From Gillisella vitis (GTDB taxonomy: Bacteria > Pseudomonadota > Alphaproteobacteria > Rhizobiales > Rhizobiaceae): a DNA stretch of 64,000 nucleotides. Made by a program: the position numbers and the translations under genes. The stretch covers positions 1 through 64,000 of the forward strand of contig WPHV01000005.1 in NCBI GenBank assembly GCA_009744235.1, read 5' to 3'. Positions 54,304-63,286 of this stretch are shown here, piece after piece (positions within the stretch are counted from its first letter, which is position 1; each line of letters opens with the position of its first letter). The notes beneath the pieces were generated by a model, which searched no databases, had not been told where the DNA came from, and was given only the letters and a program-made list of their open reading frames with translations.

Positions 54304-54807
54304 ATGTCATCACTACAAACCGTTGCATTAATGCTTGCCATTCTTGGCTTTTCGGCGAGCTTTGCATCGGCAGCCCCTCGGATGGTCAAGCAGTTCGATC
54401 ACTGGGGGCTGTTTTCCTACAAGGATGGCGGCAAGACCGTTTGCTACGTGCTGTCCGTGCCTTCAAAGGAAGATCCTGTTGGCATTGACCATGGCAAGAA
54501 TTTCTTCCTGATCGCCCCGAAAAAAACTGGCGGCGTCAATTATTATCCCCAGGCCGTGATGGGCTACAATGTCGCTCAGGGCTCGACCATCGACGTGAAC
54601 GTCGATGACAAGACGTTCCAGATGGTGCCGAAAGCCAATGTCGGCTGGACCCGGCTGGAAGCGGATGACGCAAAGGTGATTGCCGCCATGAAACAAGGTC
54701 GCCGCATGACTGTGAAAACCACCTCGAAGCGCGGGACCCACACGACCTATACCTATTCGCTACAGGGCGTTTCGGCGGCGCTGAAACAGGCCCAGGCCTG
54801 CCGCTGA
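54304..54807 (+). CDS. Invasion-associated locus B (IalB)-family secreted protein
   Basis: 167 residues with a signal peptide (MSSLQTVALMLAILGFSASFASA, cleavage likely after SASA). The mature part (FDHWGLFSYKDGGKTVCYVLSVPSKEDP, FFLIAPKK, FQMVPKANVGWTRLEADDAKVIAAMKQGRRMTVK, YSLQGVSAALKQAQAC) matches the IalB domain of alphaproteobacterial periplasmic proteins. Function outside Bartonella is unclear; probably envelope-related. AAAGGAGA precedes the ATG. Confidence 0.85.
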   Translation: MSSLQTVALMLAILGFSASFASAAPRMVKQFDHWGLFSYKDGGKTVCYVLSVPSKEDPVGIDHGKNFFLIAPKKTGGVNYYPQAVMGYNVAQGSTIDVNVDDKTFQMVPKANVGWTRLEADDAKVIAAMKQGRRMTVKTTSKRGTHTTYTYSLQGVSAALKQAQACR

Positions 54808-54824
54808 CATGTCCAAAACCGACA

Positions 54825-55544
54825 ATGCCTGAGAAACGCCCCCTGACCGCCAAAGGCGGTTTCACACAAAGGCTCCAGGAGGATGACGCATCCTCGCCGT
54901 CAAGAGATTTCGATGACCTCAAATGCATCAATGACTTGAGACATCAGAAAACTGAATACGGTCCGTCATTTTCAGTGGCTCCCCGTGTGAACCGCCGCGC
55001 CCTGCTGGCCATGCTGTTGCTGACCCCGTTGATCGGGGCGGCAAGCCTGCTTGCGCCCGGCACGGTTGCGGCCATGCCAATGCTGCGGCAGAAGGGACGC
55101 GTTACCGGCTATCCGCTGCCGCGCTTTGCCTCGCTAAAGGCCGATAGGGTGCGGATGCGGGCTGGCCCTTCCACCGACTACCCGGTTCGCTTTATCTACG
55201 AGGCCCGGGGCCTGCCGGTGGAAATCATCGAGGAATATGACAATTGGCGTCAGGTTCGCGATAGCGACGGCACCAGCGGCTGGATGTCCGCTGTCATGCT
55301 CAGCGGTGCGCGCACCGGCCTTGTCGCCCCCTGGCGCGGCTCGAAAGGCGATCTCGTCATGCTGCGCGACCGCCCGCTTGCCACGGCTGCCGTCACCGCC
55401 CAACTCCAGCCACGGGTACGGCTGAAAATCGGCGGCTGCGATGGGCATTGGTGTTCCGTATCGGTAGAACGAGGTGGCCCTTCCGGCTTTGTCCGGCAGG
55501 GCCTGGTCTGGGGCGTTTATCCCGGTGAAACCATCGGCAATTGA
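54825..55544 (+). CDS. Secreted bacterial SH3-domain protein
   Basis: 239 residues. An unusually long polar N-terminus of about 55 residues precedes a signal-like segment RRALLAMLLLTPLIGAASLL ending VAAMP, so the real start may be further in. Two SH3b-type repeats follow: VRMRAGPSTDYPVRFIYEARGLPVEIIEEYDNWRQVRDSDGTSGWM and a second (MLRDRPLATAAVTAQL...GHWCSVSV...GFVRQGLVWGVYPGE). Such proteins bind peptidoglycan or partner proteins in the periplasm. It follows the IalB-like gene by 17 bases and is probably co-transcribed. Confidence 0.82.
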   Translation: MPEKRPLTAKGGFTQRLQEDDASSPSRDFDDLKCINDLRHQKTEYGPSFSVAPRVNRRALLAMLLLTPLIGAASLLAPGTVAAMPMLRQKGRVTGYPLPRFASLKADRVRMRAGPSTDYPVRFIYEARGLPVEIIEEYDNWRQVRDSDGTSGWMSAVMLSGARTGLVAPWRGSKGDLVMLRDRPLATAAVTAQLQPRVRLKIGGCDGHWCSVSVERGGPSGFVRQGLVWGVYPGETIGN

Positions 55545-55595
55545 GGTTTTACAATCAGAATGCCGGACGGCTTGCCAAGCAACATCCTCAGCCGG

Positions 55596-56846
55596 TCAAG
55601 GCTTGACCATGGAGGGCGTTGCATGGCCTGACACACCCTTCGCGATGCTATCCTGCGGCAGGTCGCGCAACCGCGACAACAGCAGAACGGTTGCGATACC
55701 GGCGACAACAGCCACCGGCACGATCGCCATCAATACCTCGGTCGGCGAGCGTCCGGCGGCAATCAAACCACCGGCAAACAGCGGGCCGACCACCGAACCA
55801 AACCGTCCGACCGCGACGGCAAGCCCCACGCCGGTGCCGCGAACATCGGGCGCGTAGCATTGCGGCGCAATACCGTAGAGCAGCGACTGGGCTGCCATGA
55901 CGCTCACCCCGATCAAGGCGCCGGCAATGGCATTGGCGGCAAAATTGGCCGGTGCCAATCCGAGCAGCACGAGAGACGCGACCAGGAGAAGGAAGCAGAG
56001 CGAGCCGTTGAGGACCTTGCGTTTCCCGTCAAGGAACCATCCGCCCGTCAAGCCGCCCACGGCCCCGGCAATATTGAAGATCACCTGGATGAGGCCCGCC
56101 TGCTGGCGATCCAGCCCGCGCGTGACCAGAAGCGTCGGCAACCAGTTGAGCAAAAGATAAAGCACCATGATGCCGAAGAAGAAACCCGTCCACAGCAGGA
56201 TGCTGCGCAACGCCGTATCGGCGGAGAACACCTGACGCCAGGCGCCCTCCTTCTTGGTCTTTTCCGACTTTTCGACCTTGAGCTGCGGCAGCATCATAAA
56301 CAGTGGCAGCACGAGCAGCATCGGCATGATGCCGCCGGCAATGAAGATGGTGCGCCAGTCATCATGCAGGCCGGCCATGGCCACCACGCTGGCAATCGCC
56401 CCGCCAAACGGAATACCGGCATACATGATCGACACGGCCCGGCCGCGGCGCTCCGGCGTGGTCGACTCGACAGCAATGGCTACCAGGTTCGGCAACGCTC
56501 CGCCCAGGCCGACGCCGGTGAGGAACCGCATGGCGATCAGCCCTTCCACGGATGTCACTGCTGCCGTAGCGAGCGAGAAGATCCCGAAGATGAAAAGCGC
56601 CAGGCTAAGGCCCAAACGGCGTCCGAACCGGTCGGAGATCATGCCGCCGGAAACGGCGCCGAAGATCAGGCCAAATGTCGCAGAGGAAAAGAACAGTCCC
56701 ATCTGGGCGGGTGTCAGCCCGAAGACCGGCGCCAGTTTCGGCGCCGCCACGCCCGCAGCCTGAAGGTCGAAACCTTCAATCATCGCCGCCAGAAAAACCA
56801 GAAAAATGATCCGGGACGAGCCCGGTCGCGATGTTGTCGACAGCAT
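55596..56846 (-). CDS. MFS transporter, aromatic acid:H+ symporter family (PcaK/MhpT-like)
   Basis: 416 residues, twelve spans. AAMIEGFDLQAAGVAAPKLAPVFGL is the AAHS signature with the conserved acidic D in the first span. DRFGRRLGLSLALFIFG and TPERRGRAVSIMYAGIPFGGAI are the MFS loop 2-3 and 4-5 motifs. It imports an aromatic acid such as 4-hydroxybenzoate with protons; the precise substrate cannot be read. ATG 56846 has GGGAGG four bases upstream. No catabolic genes are adjacent. Confidence 0.9.
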   Translation of the reverse strand: MLSTTSRPGSSRIIFLVFLAAMIEGFDLQAAGVAAPKLAPVFGLTPAQMGLFFSSATFGLIFGAVSGGMISDRFGRRLGLSLALFIFGIFSLATAAVTSVEGLIAMRFLTGVGLGGALPNLVAIAVESTTPERRGRAVSIMYAGIPFGGAIASVVAMAGLHDDWRTIFIAGGIMPMLLVLPLFMMLPQLKVEKSEKTKKEGAWRQVFSADTALRSILLWTGFFFGIMVLYLLLNWLPTLLVTRGLDRQQAGLIQVIFNIAGAVGGLTGGWFLDGKRKVLNGSLCFLLLVASLVLLGLAPANFAANAIAGALIGVSVMAAQSLLYGIAPQCYAPDVRGTGVGLAVAVGRFGSVVGPLFAGGLIAAGRSPTEVLMAIVPVAVVAGIATVLLLSRLRDLPQDSIAKGVSGHATPSMVKP

Positions 56847-56861
56847 AATGCCTCCCATTGA

Positions 56862-57132
56862 TGCCGATAACGGTTCAACCGCTCGCCTCCTCGCGCCCGG
56901 TCAGACCTTTTGGATAATCCCACAGCCATCATGACCACGCCATCCGCGCGGCAAAATGCTGTAAAGTATGTTGAGCATACTATTGGAATTGGCATTTAGC
57001 AATCGTGGCTTGCTGGACAGGTGAAAATCTCTCCAATCAAAGCAAGACCTCTATTTCCTATTTAAATACAAAGGATTGTGATCTTTTATGCATCGCAGAC
57101 AGCATGATTTAAAATCGCTGTCCCTCAGACTA
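56862..57132. other. Intergenic region upstream of the MFS transporter
   Basis: About 270 bases with the transporter promoter region; an AT-rich stretch lies at 57050-57080. No gene or repeat seen. Confidence 0.3.
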
Positions 57133-57549
57133 TCACCCGGGAGCGCGTGCCAATGCGGTCTTTTCCGCCTCGCTTGGCGTGCCCAGGAAGATCTCGCCTT
57201 CCGCCTGGTCCTGAATACGCATGACCGCATGCTTGCCATCGGCGGAAAACAGCACACGAACGGCGCTTTGCTCGCAGCGTTTTGGCTGGCAGGCGTAGAA
57301 TAATTGCATGGGCTTGGCGTCAACAGGCATTTCGACGGAAGCGAGCCCGATATAATCATCCTTGCGGACCATGTTCAGCACCCAGAGCGGGATGCCCTGG
57401 CGTCCGCGCACAAGCCCCGTCAACGAATCGCGGTGCGGCTTGGAGGTTTTCACGGTCTGAGCAAGGAAATTGCCGGAAAGATTTTCGGCTGCTGCCGGAA
57501 TCGCAAAGAGGCAGGCAAGAGCGGTCAGCAGCGGTATCCAGCGGGCCAT
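57133..57549 (-). CDS. Ivy-like lysozyme-inhibitor family periplasmic protein
   Basis: 138 residues. A signal peptide (MARWIPLLTALACLFAIPAAA) precedes a mature domain with GLVRGRQGIPLWVLN, FYACQPKRCEQSAVRVLFSADGKHAVM and EIFLGTPSEAEKTAL. The CxPxxC loop followed by a strand, and the LP-WV motif, are the hallmarks of Ivy, whose CKPHDC loop plugs the active site of C-type lysozyme. Here the loop reads CQPKRC: the second cysteine is kept but the His/Asp are replaced, so binding specificity may differ. AGGAG precedes ATG 57549. Confidence 0.7.
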   Translation of the reverse strand: MARWIPLLTALACLFAIPAAAENLSGNFLAQTVKTSKPHRDSLTGLVRGRQGIPLWVLNMVRKDDYIGLASVEMPVDAKPMQLFYACQPKRCEQSAVRVLFSADGKHAVMRIQDQAEGEIFLGTPSEAEKTALARAPG

Positions 57550-57636
57550 ACAAATCTCCTGTTTATGCCTGCCCGACAGGTTCACGTTGAACCAGCCAGA
57601 CTGTCCCTTCCTCGGTGTTCCTTTCGAAACAATGCT

Positions 57637-57933
57637 CTATTTGTCTGTCAAATCGACGATGCCATGGATGCTGACCTCGCCAAGCCGCACACGAGCTTCA
57701 GCAGATGCCAGCCTTACGTCCGGATTTTCTTCGACCGCTCGTCCGTACCAGTATTTGGCGGCATGCAGATCGCCGATTGCCTCGTAACAGATCCCGAGTC
57801 GCTCCCCAAGATATCCACCATCGAGAGACTGATCGCCATCGGCCATGAACAGATAGATCTTGATCGCATCCGCGCTCCGGCCCGCTTTGATGAGGTCCTT
57901 GGCACGCCGCTCAAGCTGATTGAAATTGTACAC
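57637..57933 (-). CDS. Small TPR-repeat protein
   Basis: 98 residues from GTG 57933 (GAGG eight bases upstream); ATG 57978 would add 15 residues. Pattern LERRAKDLIKAGRSADAIKIYLFMA and GERLGICYEAIGDLHAAKYWYGRAVEENPDVRLASAEARVRLG is two to three TPR/Sel1-like helical hairpins. Probably a scaffold or adaptor; no partner can be named. It lies between smc and the Ivy-like gene on the same strand. Confidence 0.7.
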   Translation of the reverse strand: MYNFNQLERRAKDLIKAGRSADAIKIYLFMADGDQSLDGGYLGERLGICYEAIGDLHAAKYWYGRAVEENPDVRLASAEARVRLGEVSIHGIVDLTDK

Positions 57934-57999
57934 GACGCTTTCCTCTGTATCTAAGGCGGACTTGCTCCCGTAGAGCATTCCAATCGGCCTTGTGAACCC

Positions 58000-60900
58000 T
58001 CACACAGCCTCGCGCAATTGCTCCGCCGTCTGCAAATCCACGGACACCAGTTGCGAGACGCCCTGTTCGGCCATGGTAACGCCGAACAGCCGGTTCATGC
58101 GGGCCATGGTGATCGGGTTGTGGGTGATGATCACGAAACGGGTCTGCGTGGAGGCAGCCATTTCGTCCATCAGGTTGCAATAGCGCTCGACATTGTGGTC
58201 GTCGAGCGGCGCATCGACCTCGTCCAGCACGCAGATCGGTGCGGGATTGGTGAGGAAGACGGCGAAAATCAGCGCCATCGCGGTCAGCGCCTGTTCACCG
58301 CCCGACAGCAGCGTCATGGTCTGCGGCTTCTTGCCGGGCGGGCGGGCGAGGATTTCGAGACCGGCATCCAGCGGGTCGTCGCTTTCGATCAGCTGCAATT
58401 CCGCCGTGCCACCGTTGAACAAGTGGGTGAACAGCCGCTGGAATTGCGCATTGACCACATCGAAAGCCGCCACCAGCCGTTCCCGGCCCTCGCGGTTCAG
58501 GCTCTGAATGGCGCCGCGCAGCTTGCGGATCGCGTCGATCACATCGTCGCGCTCCTTGATCAGGGCTGCGAGCTTGTCGGACAATTCCTTCTGCTCTTCA
58601 TCAGCGCGCAGGTTAACAGCACCCAGCCGTTCGCGCTCGATTTTCAGCCGGTCCAGATCGCGCTCAACCTCGCGCAGATCAGGAATCGCATCATCGGGTT
58701 TCAGCCCGGTCAGGCGGAAGGCCTCATGCGGGCCGACGTTGAGCGCTTCCTGAATGCGGGCCTCGGCATCCTTGCGCCGCTCGCGTCCAGACAGCAACCG
58801 TTCTTCCGCCCGGCCCCGGCGCTCCCGTGCTTCGGCCAGTGCAGACAAGGCGCTAGCGGCGACCTGATCGGCCTGACGCTGGCGGGCCTCGGCCTCCACC
58901 AGCCGGTCGGCAGCAGTACGCCGTGCGGCTTCGGCCTTGTCCAGCTCGCTCAACAGCAGGCGGCGTTTTTCGTCGAATTCGTCGGGGGCGGCGTCCAGGT
59001 CGGCCATTTCGTCGCGGGCTTCCGCCTCGCGTTCCCGCAGCGTGGCGATATGTTGGCTGGCACTTGCAGCCCGCTGCGCCCAGCTTTGCCGCTCCTGACG
59101 GATCGCCATGATCCGGCGCTGGCGCTGGTCGTTTTCGCGGGCGAACCCTTCATGGCGGGCGCGGGCTTCGGCCACCAGTCCGCGACCGGTGGCAACCTCC
59201 ATCTGCAATTGCCGCAATTGTTCATCCAGCGCCGTCAGGTCGGCCTGATCGGCAAGGGCAATCTGCGCTTCTTCGGCCAGGCTTTCGGCCTCTTCGATCT
59301 GGGCGCGAAGCCCGTTGACCGCCTCTTCCACCACAGCGCGGCGGCGCAGCAGATCGCCGCTGGCCCGTTCGGCAGCGCTTAACGCCTCGCGGGCTTCAGA
59401 GAGTTGGCGCAGGATCAACCGTTGACGTTCACGCACTTCCGAAAGACCCGCTTCGCTCGACGTCACCGCCTCGCGCGCTGCCGTCAATTGTTCTTCAGCG
59501 TCTTCCAGCCCGATGCGAGCCTCGTCAACCTCTTCTTCCAATGCCTTCAGGCGGTTCTTCTGGGAAAGACGAAGGGCCGCCGCACTCGGCGCTTCAGAGC
59601 CTGTGACATGGCCATCCCAACGATAGACGGCCCCTTCGCGCGTCACCAGCCGCTGGCCGGGTTTCAGGTCCGATTGCAGGCGTTGCGCGGTATCGGCATC
59701 GGTGATGCCGATCTGTTTCAGCCTACGCAGCAAAGCTTGCGGCGCCGACACATGCGTGGCGAGAGCGACGATGCCAGCAGGCAAAGCCGGGTCGTCACTA
59801 TCAGGCCCGGGCATGGCCCAATGGGCAGGCGCACGCGCATCGAGTGGGCTTTCCAGATCATCACCAAGCGCCGCCCCCAGCGCAGTTTCAAAGCCGCGCT
59901 CAACCGTCAGCGCGTCGGCCACCGGCGAAAATTCTCCGGCGCTGGCCGAAGAGGCCAGCATTTTGGCAATGGTTTTCGCCTCGGTTTCCAGCGCCGCCAA
60001 GGTAGAGCGGGCAGCTTCCACCGGGCCACGGGCCAGTGCCTCGGCGCGACGTGCGGCACTTAAAGCCTCTTCCGCTTGCGCAACCGTGCTTTCAGCCTCT
60101 TCCACGGCATATTCACCGGCTTCCACGGCCTCGCGCCTTTCCTCCGGGTCCGGCAGGGCGGCGAGCTTCTCGGCCACGGCATCCAGTTCACGGCCAGCCT
60201 CTTCGGCCTGGCGCTCCAGCCGCAGCCGCTTGTCGGCGAGGTCGCGTAGAGCCCGTTCCAACTGGTTGCGCCCGGCTGCCGCCTCGGCGCGTTCGGCGGT
60301 GACAGCAGAAAAGCGGGCTTCGCTGTCGGCAAGACTGGCAGATGCGTCTTCCAGTGCAATGCGCAGATCGTCGGCCTCCTGGCCGCTTTCCGTCAGCACC
60401 TCTTCCAGTTCGGCTTCCTCGGCAGCCAGCCGCTCGAGAATTTCGGCATTGTCATCGACCAGCCGCTGCTCACGAGTAATGTCCTCTTCCAGCTGCAACA
60501 GCCGCCGGGTCAGTTCGTCACGGCGCTTGAACAGCCGTCCGGCATCCTCTTCCAACTGGCTGCGGGCAATCTGCAAGCGTTGCAGGGAGGCTGCGGCCTT
60601 GACCTCTTCGTCACGCAACGCAGGCAATTGCAGGCTGGCAATGGCTTGGGCCTTGGCCGCTTCCATCTGCTCCTGCGCCCGTTCGGCCACCAGCGAGGTC
60701 GTCTCATTGAGCGAGGCTTCCGCCTCGGCCTCCGCCTGCCGCGCTTCCGTCCAGCGGATATGCAGCAGCATGGCATCACGGGCGCGGATATCGGCAGACA
60801 GCATCTTGAAGCGATTGGCCTGACGGGCCTGACGTTTCAAACTCTCAATCTGGCTCTCCAACTGGGCGACAATGTCCTCCAGCCGCTCCAGATTGGTTTC

Positions 60901-61461
60901 GGCGGCGCGCAACCGCAGTTCCGCCTCGTGGCGGCGCGAATGCAGGCCGGAAATGCCAGCGGCCTCTTCCAGCAATTGCCGACGTGCCTGCGGCTTGGCC
61001 TGGATCAGCTCGCCGATACGTCCCTGGCCAACCATCGACGGTGATCGCGCCCCGGTCGAGGCATCGGCAAACAGCAATTGAACATCCTTGGCGCGGGCTT
61101 CCTTGCCATTGATGCGATAGACCGAGCCGTTTTCCCGCTCGATACGGCGGCTGACTTGGATTTCGTCGCTGTCATTGAAGGCAGCGGGCGCGGTGCGGTC
61201 GGAATTGTCGAGATAAAGCCCGACCTCCGCCGAATTGCGGGCGGGCCTGTTGCCGGAGCCGGAAAAGATCACGTCGTCCATGCCCGAGGCGCGCATGTTC
61301 TTATAGGAGTTTTCCCCCATCACCCAGCGCAGCGCCTCGACCAGATTGGACTTGCCACAGCCGTTCGGCCCGACAACACCGGTCAATCCGCGCTCGATGA
61401 TGAATTCGGTGGGCTCGACAAAGGATTTGAAGCCGACGACCCGAAGCTTGGTGAACTTCAT
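58000..61461 (-). CDS. smc: Chromosome segregation ATPase SMC
   Basis: 1153 residues, full length. N-terminal ATPase half with Walker [21 protein letters not shown], long first coiled coil, hinge (roughly residues 510-640, including [20 protein letters not shown]), second coiled coil, and C-terminal half with signature [18 protein letters not shown] and Walker [17 protein letters not shown]. It works with ScpA/ScpB to compact and segregate DNA. ATG 61461 ([14 protein letters not shown]) has GAGG seven bases upstream. The order smc-dsbA-DUF721-mutY is conserved in Rhizobiaceae. Confidence 0.97.
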   Translation of the reverse strand: MKFTKLRVVGFKSFVEPTEFIIERGLTGVVGPNGCGKSNLVEALRWVMGENSYKNMRASGMDDVIFSGSGNRPARNSAEVGLYLDNSDRTAPAAFNDSDEIQVSRRIERENGSVYRINGKEARAKDVQLLFADASTGARSPSMVGQGRIGELIQAKPQARRQLLEEAAGISGLHSRRHEAELRLRAAETNLERLEDIVAQLESQIESLKRQARQANRFKMLSADIRARDAMLLHIRWTEARQAEAEAEASLNETTSLVAERAQEQMEAAKAQAIASLQLPALRDEEVKAAASLQRLQIARSQLEEDAGRLFKRRDELTRRLLQLEEDITREQRLVDDNAEILERLAAEEAELEEVLTESGQEADDLRIALEDASASLADSEARFSAVTAERAEAAAGRNQLERALRDLADKRLRLERQAEEAGRELDAVAEKLAALPDPEERREAVEAGEYAVEEAESTVAQAEEALSAARRAEALARGPVEAARSTLAALETEAKTIAKMLASSASAGEFSPVADALTVERGFETALGAALGDDLESPLDARAPAHWAMPGPDSDDPALPAGIVALATHVSAPQALLRRLKQIGITDADTAQRLQSDLKPGQRLVTREGAVYRWDGHVTGSEAPSAAALRLSQKNRLKALEEEVDEARIGLEDAEEQLTAAREAVTSSEAGLSEVRERQRLILRQLSEAREALSAAERASGDLLRRRAVVEEAVNGLRAQIEEAESLAEEAQIALADQADLTALDEQLRQLQMEVATGRGLVAEARARHEGFARENDQRQRRIMAIRQERQSWAQRAASASQHIATLREREAEARDEMADLDAAPDEFDEKRRLLLSELDKAEAARRTAADRLVEAEARQRQADQVAASALSALAEARERRGRAEERLLSGRERRKDAEARIQEALNVGPHEAFRLTGLKPDDAIPDLREVERDLDRLKIERERLGAVNLRADEEQKELSDKLAALIKERDDVIDAIRKLRGAIQSLNREGRERLVAAFDVVNAQFQRLFTHLFNGGTAELQLIESDDPLDAGLEILARPPGKKPQTMTLLSGGEQALTAMALIFAVFLTNPAPICVLDEVDAPLDDHNVERYCNLMDEMAASTQTRFVIITHNPITMARMNRLFGVTMAEQGVSQLVSVDLQTAEQLREAV

Positions 61462-61511
61462 GGGTGGACCTCTGGGGAACGGGTCTTGTGAGATGCAGGA
61501 AACGCCTCGGC

Positions 61512-61706
61512 CAGGGGTACCCCCCTCTGGCTTGCCAGCCATCTCCCCCTCAGGGGGTGAGTTCGGGTGAGGATATCTCCTAGTTCCTTTTCCTGACCCA
61601 TGTTTATCAGGCTTACCGCGTCTCTCCTGGAAAGACCAATCACGGATCTTGCCGATCTCCCCCCTTGAGGGGGAGATGTCCGGCAGGACAGAGGGGGGTG
61701 GGCCCC
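61512..61706. repeat. Inverted pair of rhizobial intergenic mosaic (RIME-like) elements
   Basis: The left copy (from about 61518, CCCCCCTCTGGCTTGCCAGC then CATCTCCCCCTCAGGGGG) and the right copy (about 61660-61705, in reverse orientation, CCCCCTTGAGGGGGAGATGT then CCGGCAGGACAGAGGGGGG) are inverted relatives. Each holds its own CTCCCCCT-AGGGGG-type hairpin. This pattern is typical of RIME elements in Rhizobiaceae. The 330 bases between smc and dsbA contain nothing else. Confidence 0.7.
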
Positions 61707-61794
61707 ACGCTCATCACGCCAAAAACCGGCCACCAACCACAAAAAAACGGGCGCATGGCTTTCGCCACCGCCCGCCTTGATCGGATGCGCAGTG

Positions 61795-62478
61795 TCAGAG
61801 AAGGCTGTCGATGAGCGCCGACATGGATTCAACCGACATATCTCCAGAATAGCTTTTGCCGTTGATCAGGAAGGTCGGGGTTGCGTTGACGCCGAATTGC
61901 TTGGCGCCGCGGTCCCGCTCTGCGGTTACATCACCGGCAAGCTTGGTGTTCGTCAAGCAAGCCTGGAAGCTTTCCTGTGTGAAACCGGCCATTTTCGACA
62001 TTTGCAGCATGGCGCCGCGCACATCGCCATTGTCAGGCGCTGCCCAGGAGCGCTGCTGCTTCAGGAACATGGTGATGAAGGGATAATATTGATCCTTCGG
62101 GGCGCAACGCGCCAGCATGAAAGCGGCGGTGGCGGCGGGGTCGAAAGGAAACTCGCGGAAGACGAAATAGACCTTGCCGGTATCGATATATTTTTCCTTG
62201 ATCGTATCGAAGGTCGTGGCGTGGAAATGAGCGCAATGCGGGCAGGTCATCGAGAAATATTCAACGATCTTGACCGGTGCATCGGGCTTGCCAAGCGCCA
62301 TGTCCGGCAGGGCGCCGGGTTTCATCACTTCAGCCATATCGACATCATGGTCGGGCTTGGGCATTTCGGCGGCGGCAAAGGCCGGGCTCACCATGCCGGA
62401 GACGGCAAGGCCTGTGGCCACGGTGGCGATACCAGCCAGAAGATGGCGCTTGGTCAGGATCAGTTCGGAATTCGACAT
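61795..62478 (-). CDS. DsbA-family thiol:disulfide oxidoreductase
   Basis: 227 residues. A twin-basic leader (LTKRHLLAGIATVATGLAVSGMVSPAFA) directs export. The thioredoxin-fold domain has the active site CPHC in EYFSMTCPHCAHFHATTF and the cis-proline in NATPTFLINGK. It is probably a periplasmic disulfide oxidase or isomerase of the DsbA/Com1 group. ATG 62478 (MSNSELILTKR) chosen; an upstream in-frame start adds four residues. Neighbours smc and the DUF721/mutY pair keep the conserved order. Confidence 0.9.
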   Translation of the reverse strand: MSNSELILTKRHLLAGIATVATGLAVSGMVSPAFAAAEMPKPDHDVDMAEVMKPGALPDMALGKPDAPVKIVEYFSMTCPHCAHFHATTFDTIKEKYIDTGKVYFVFREFPFDPAATAAFMLARCAPKDQYYPFITMFLKQQRSWAAPDNGDVRGAMLQMSKMAGFTQESFQACLTNTKLAGDVTAERDRGAKQFGVNATPTFLINGKSYSGDMSVESMSALIDSLL

Positions 62479-62677
62479 TATTTCACCCACATAGAGTAAC
62501 GATCGTGCTGTAAACCTGCGCCCGGTTATACCTGTCTCTCACAACCTGACAATACATCATCTGGCATGACATCGCTCGCAAAACTGCAATATATGCGAGA
62601 CAGGCATACCGCGCGCCCACAGCCCGGTTCAGGATGTATGTGAAGGTTTTGACCCCTCAATTCAAATTACAAAGCTG

Positions 62678-63214
62678 TCATTTCGGCTTTTTTTGCGACA
62701 ACACCGCCCGGCCCAGCCGCTCTACCGCCTTTTTGAGCTTGTCGCTTTCAATGCCCTCAGTCATTTCCGAGAGTTTTTTCGCCTGCACCGCATCCAGCCG
62801 GCCCGGCCCGCGCCGGTGCTTGGCGGTGTTGGAGACCGGTTTTTGCACGATGCGGATCTGGCCGATGGCCGGATAGCCGAAAAACCCGTTGATGCGGGCA
62901 ATCAACTCGCCCTGCGCATGGTTGAGAAACAGCGCCCGCGCCCCTTCGCAGGCAATGGTCAGCACGCCTGCCTTGTAACCACCGGATTGACCGGGAGATG
63001 AGCTGGATTTCTGGCCTGAATCCTGACCGGCATAGTCACGCCGCGGCCAGACGATCTTTTCAGGCCGGGTGCAATCGGCAAAATCGGCTCCGGCAATCTC
63101 CTCCCAGGAGGATAGCAGCGCCGTCGAAATCCCGGCACGCCGCGCAATCACCGGATCGATGATGCCGTTGGCCAGTTCCGAAATCTGGGCAGCGCCGCGT
63201 TTTTTGAAGGCCAT
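62678..63214 (-). CDS. DUF721 (DciA-like) protein
   Basis: 178 residues from ATG 63214; an ATG seven codons upstream (63235) is an alternative. ISELANGIIDPVIARRAGISTALLSSWEEIAGADFADCTRPEKI and GVLTIACEGARALFLNHAQGELIARINGFFGYPAIGQIRI are the KH-like DUF721 core. The C-terminus is basic and helical. DUF721 includes DciA, the ancestral helicase-loading factor of replication; whether this rhizobial paralogue has that role is inference. Divergent from mutY, with 52-72 bases between starts. Confidence 0.82.
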   Translation of the reverse strand: MAFKKRGAAQISELANGIIDPVIARRAGISTALLSSWEEIAGADFADCTRPEKIVWPRRDYAGQDSGQKSSSSPGQSGGYKAGVLTIACEGARALFLNHAQGELIARINGFFGYPAIGQIRIVQKPVSNTAKHRRGPGRLDAVQAKKLSEMTEGIESDKLKKAVERLGRAVLSQKKPK

Positions 63215-63286
63215 GGCTGGATGGTGCCTCGTCATTGCAATCCGGAACGCTTGATATGCGCCGTGATTCGCCAACATATATATAGT

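Noticed and set aside
54304..55544. Ivy or IalB assignment for the SH3-domain gene
   Set aside because: That protein has two SH3b repeats and lacks the IalB or Ivy motifs; only its neighbours carry them.
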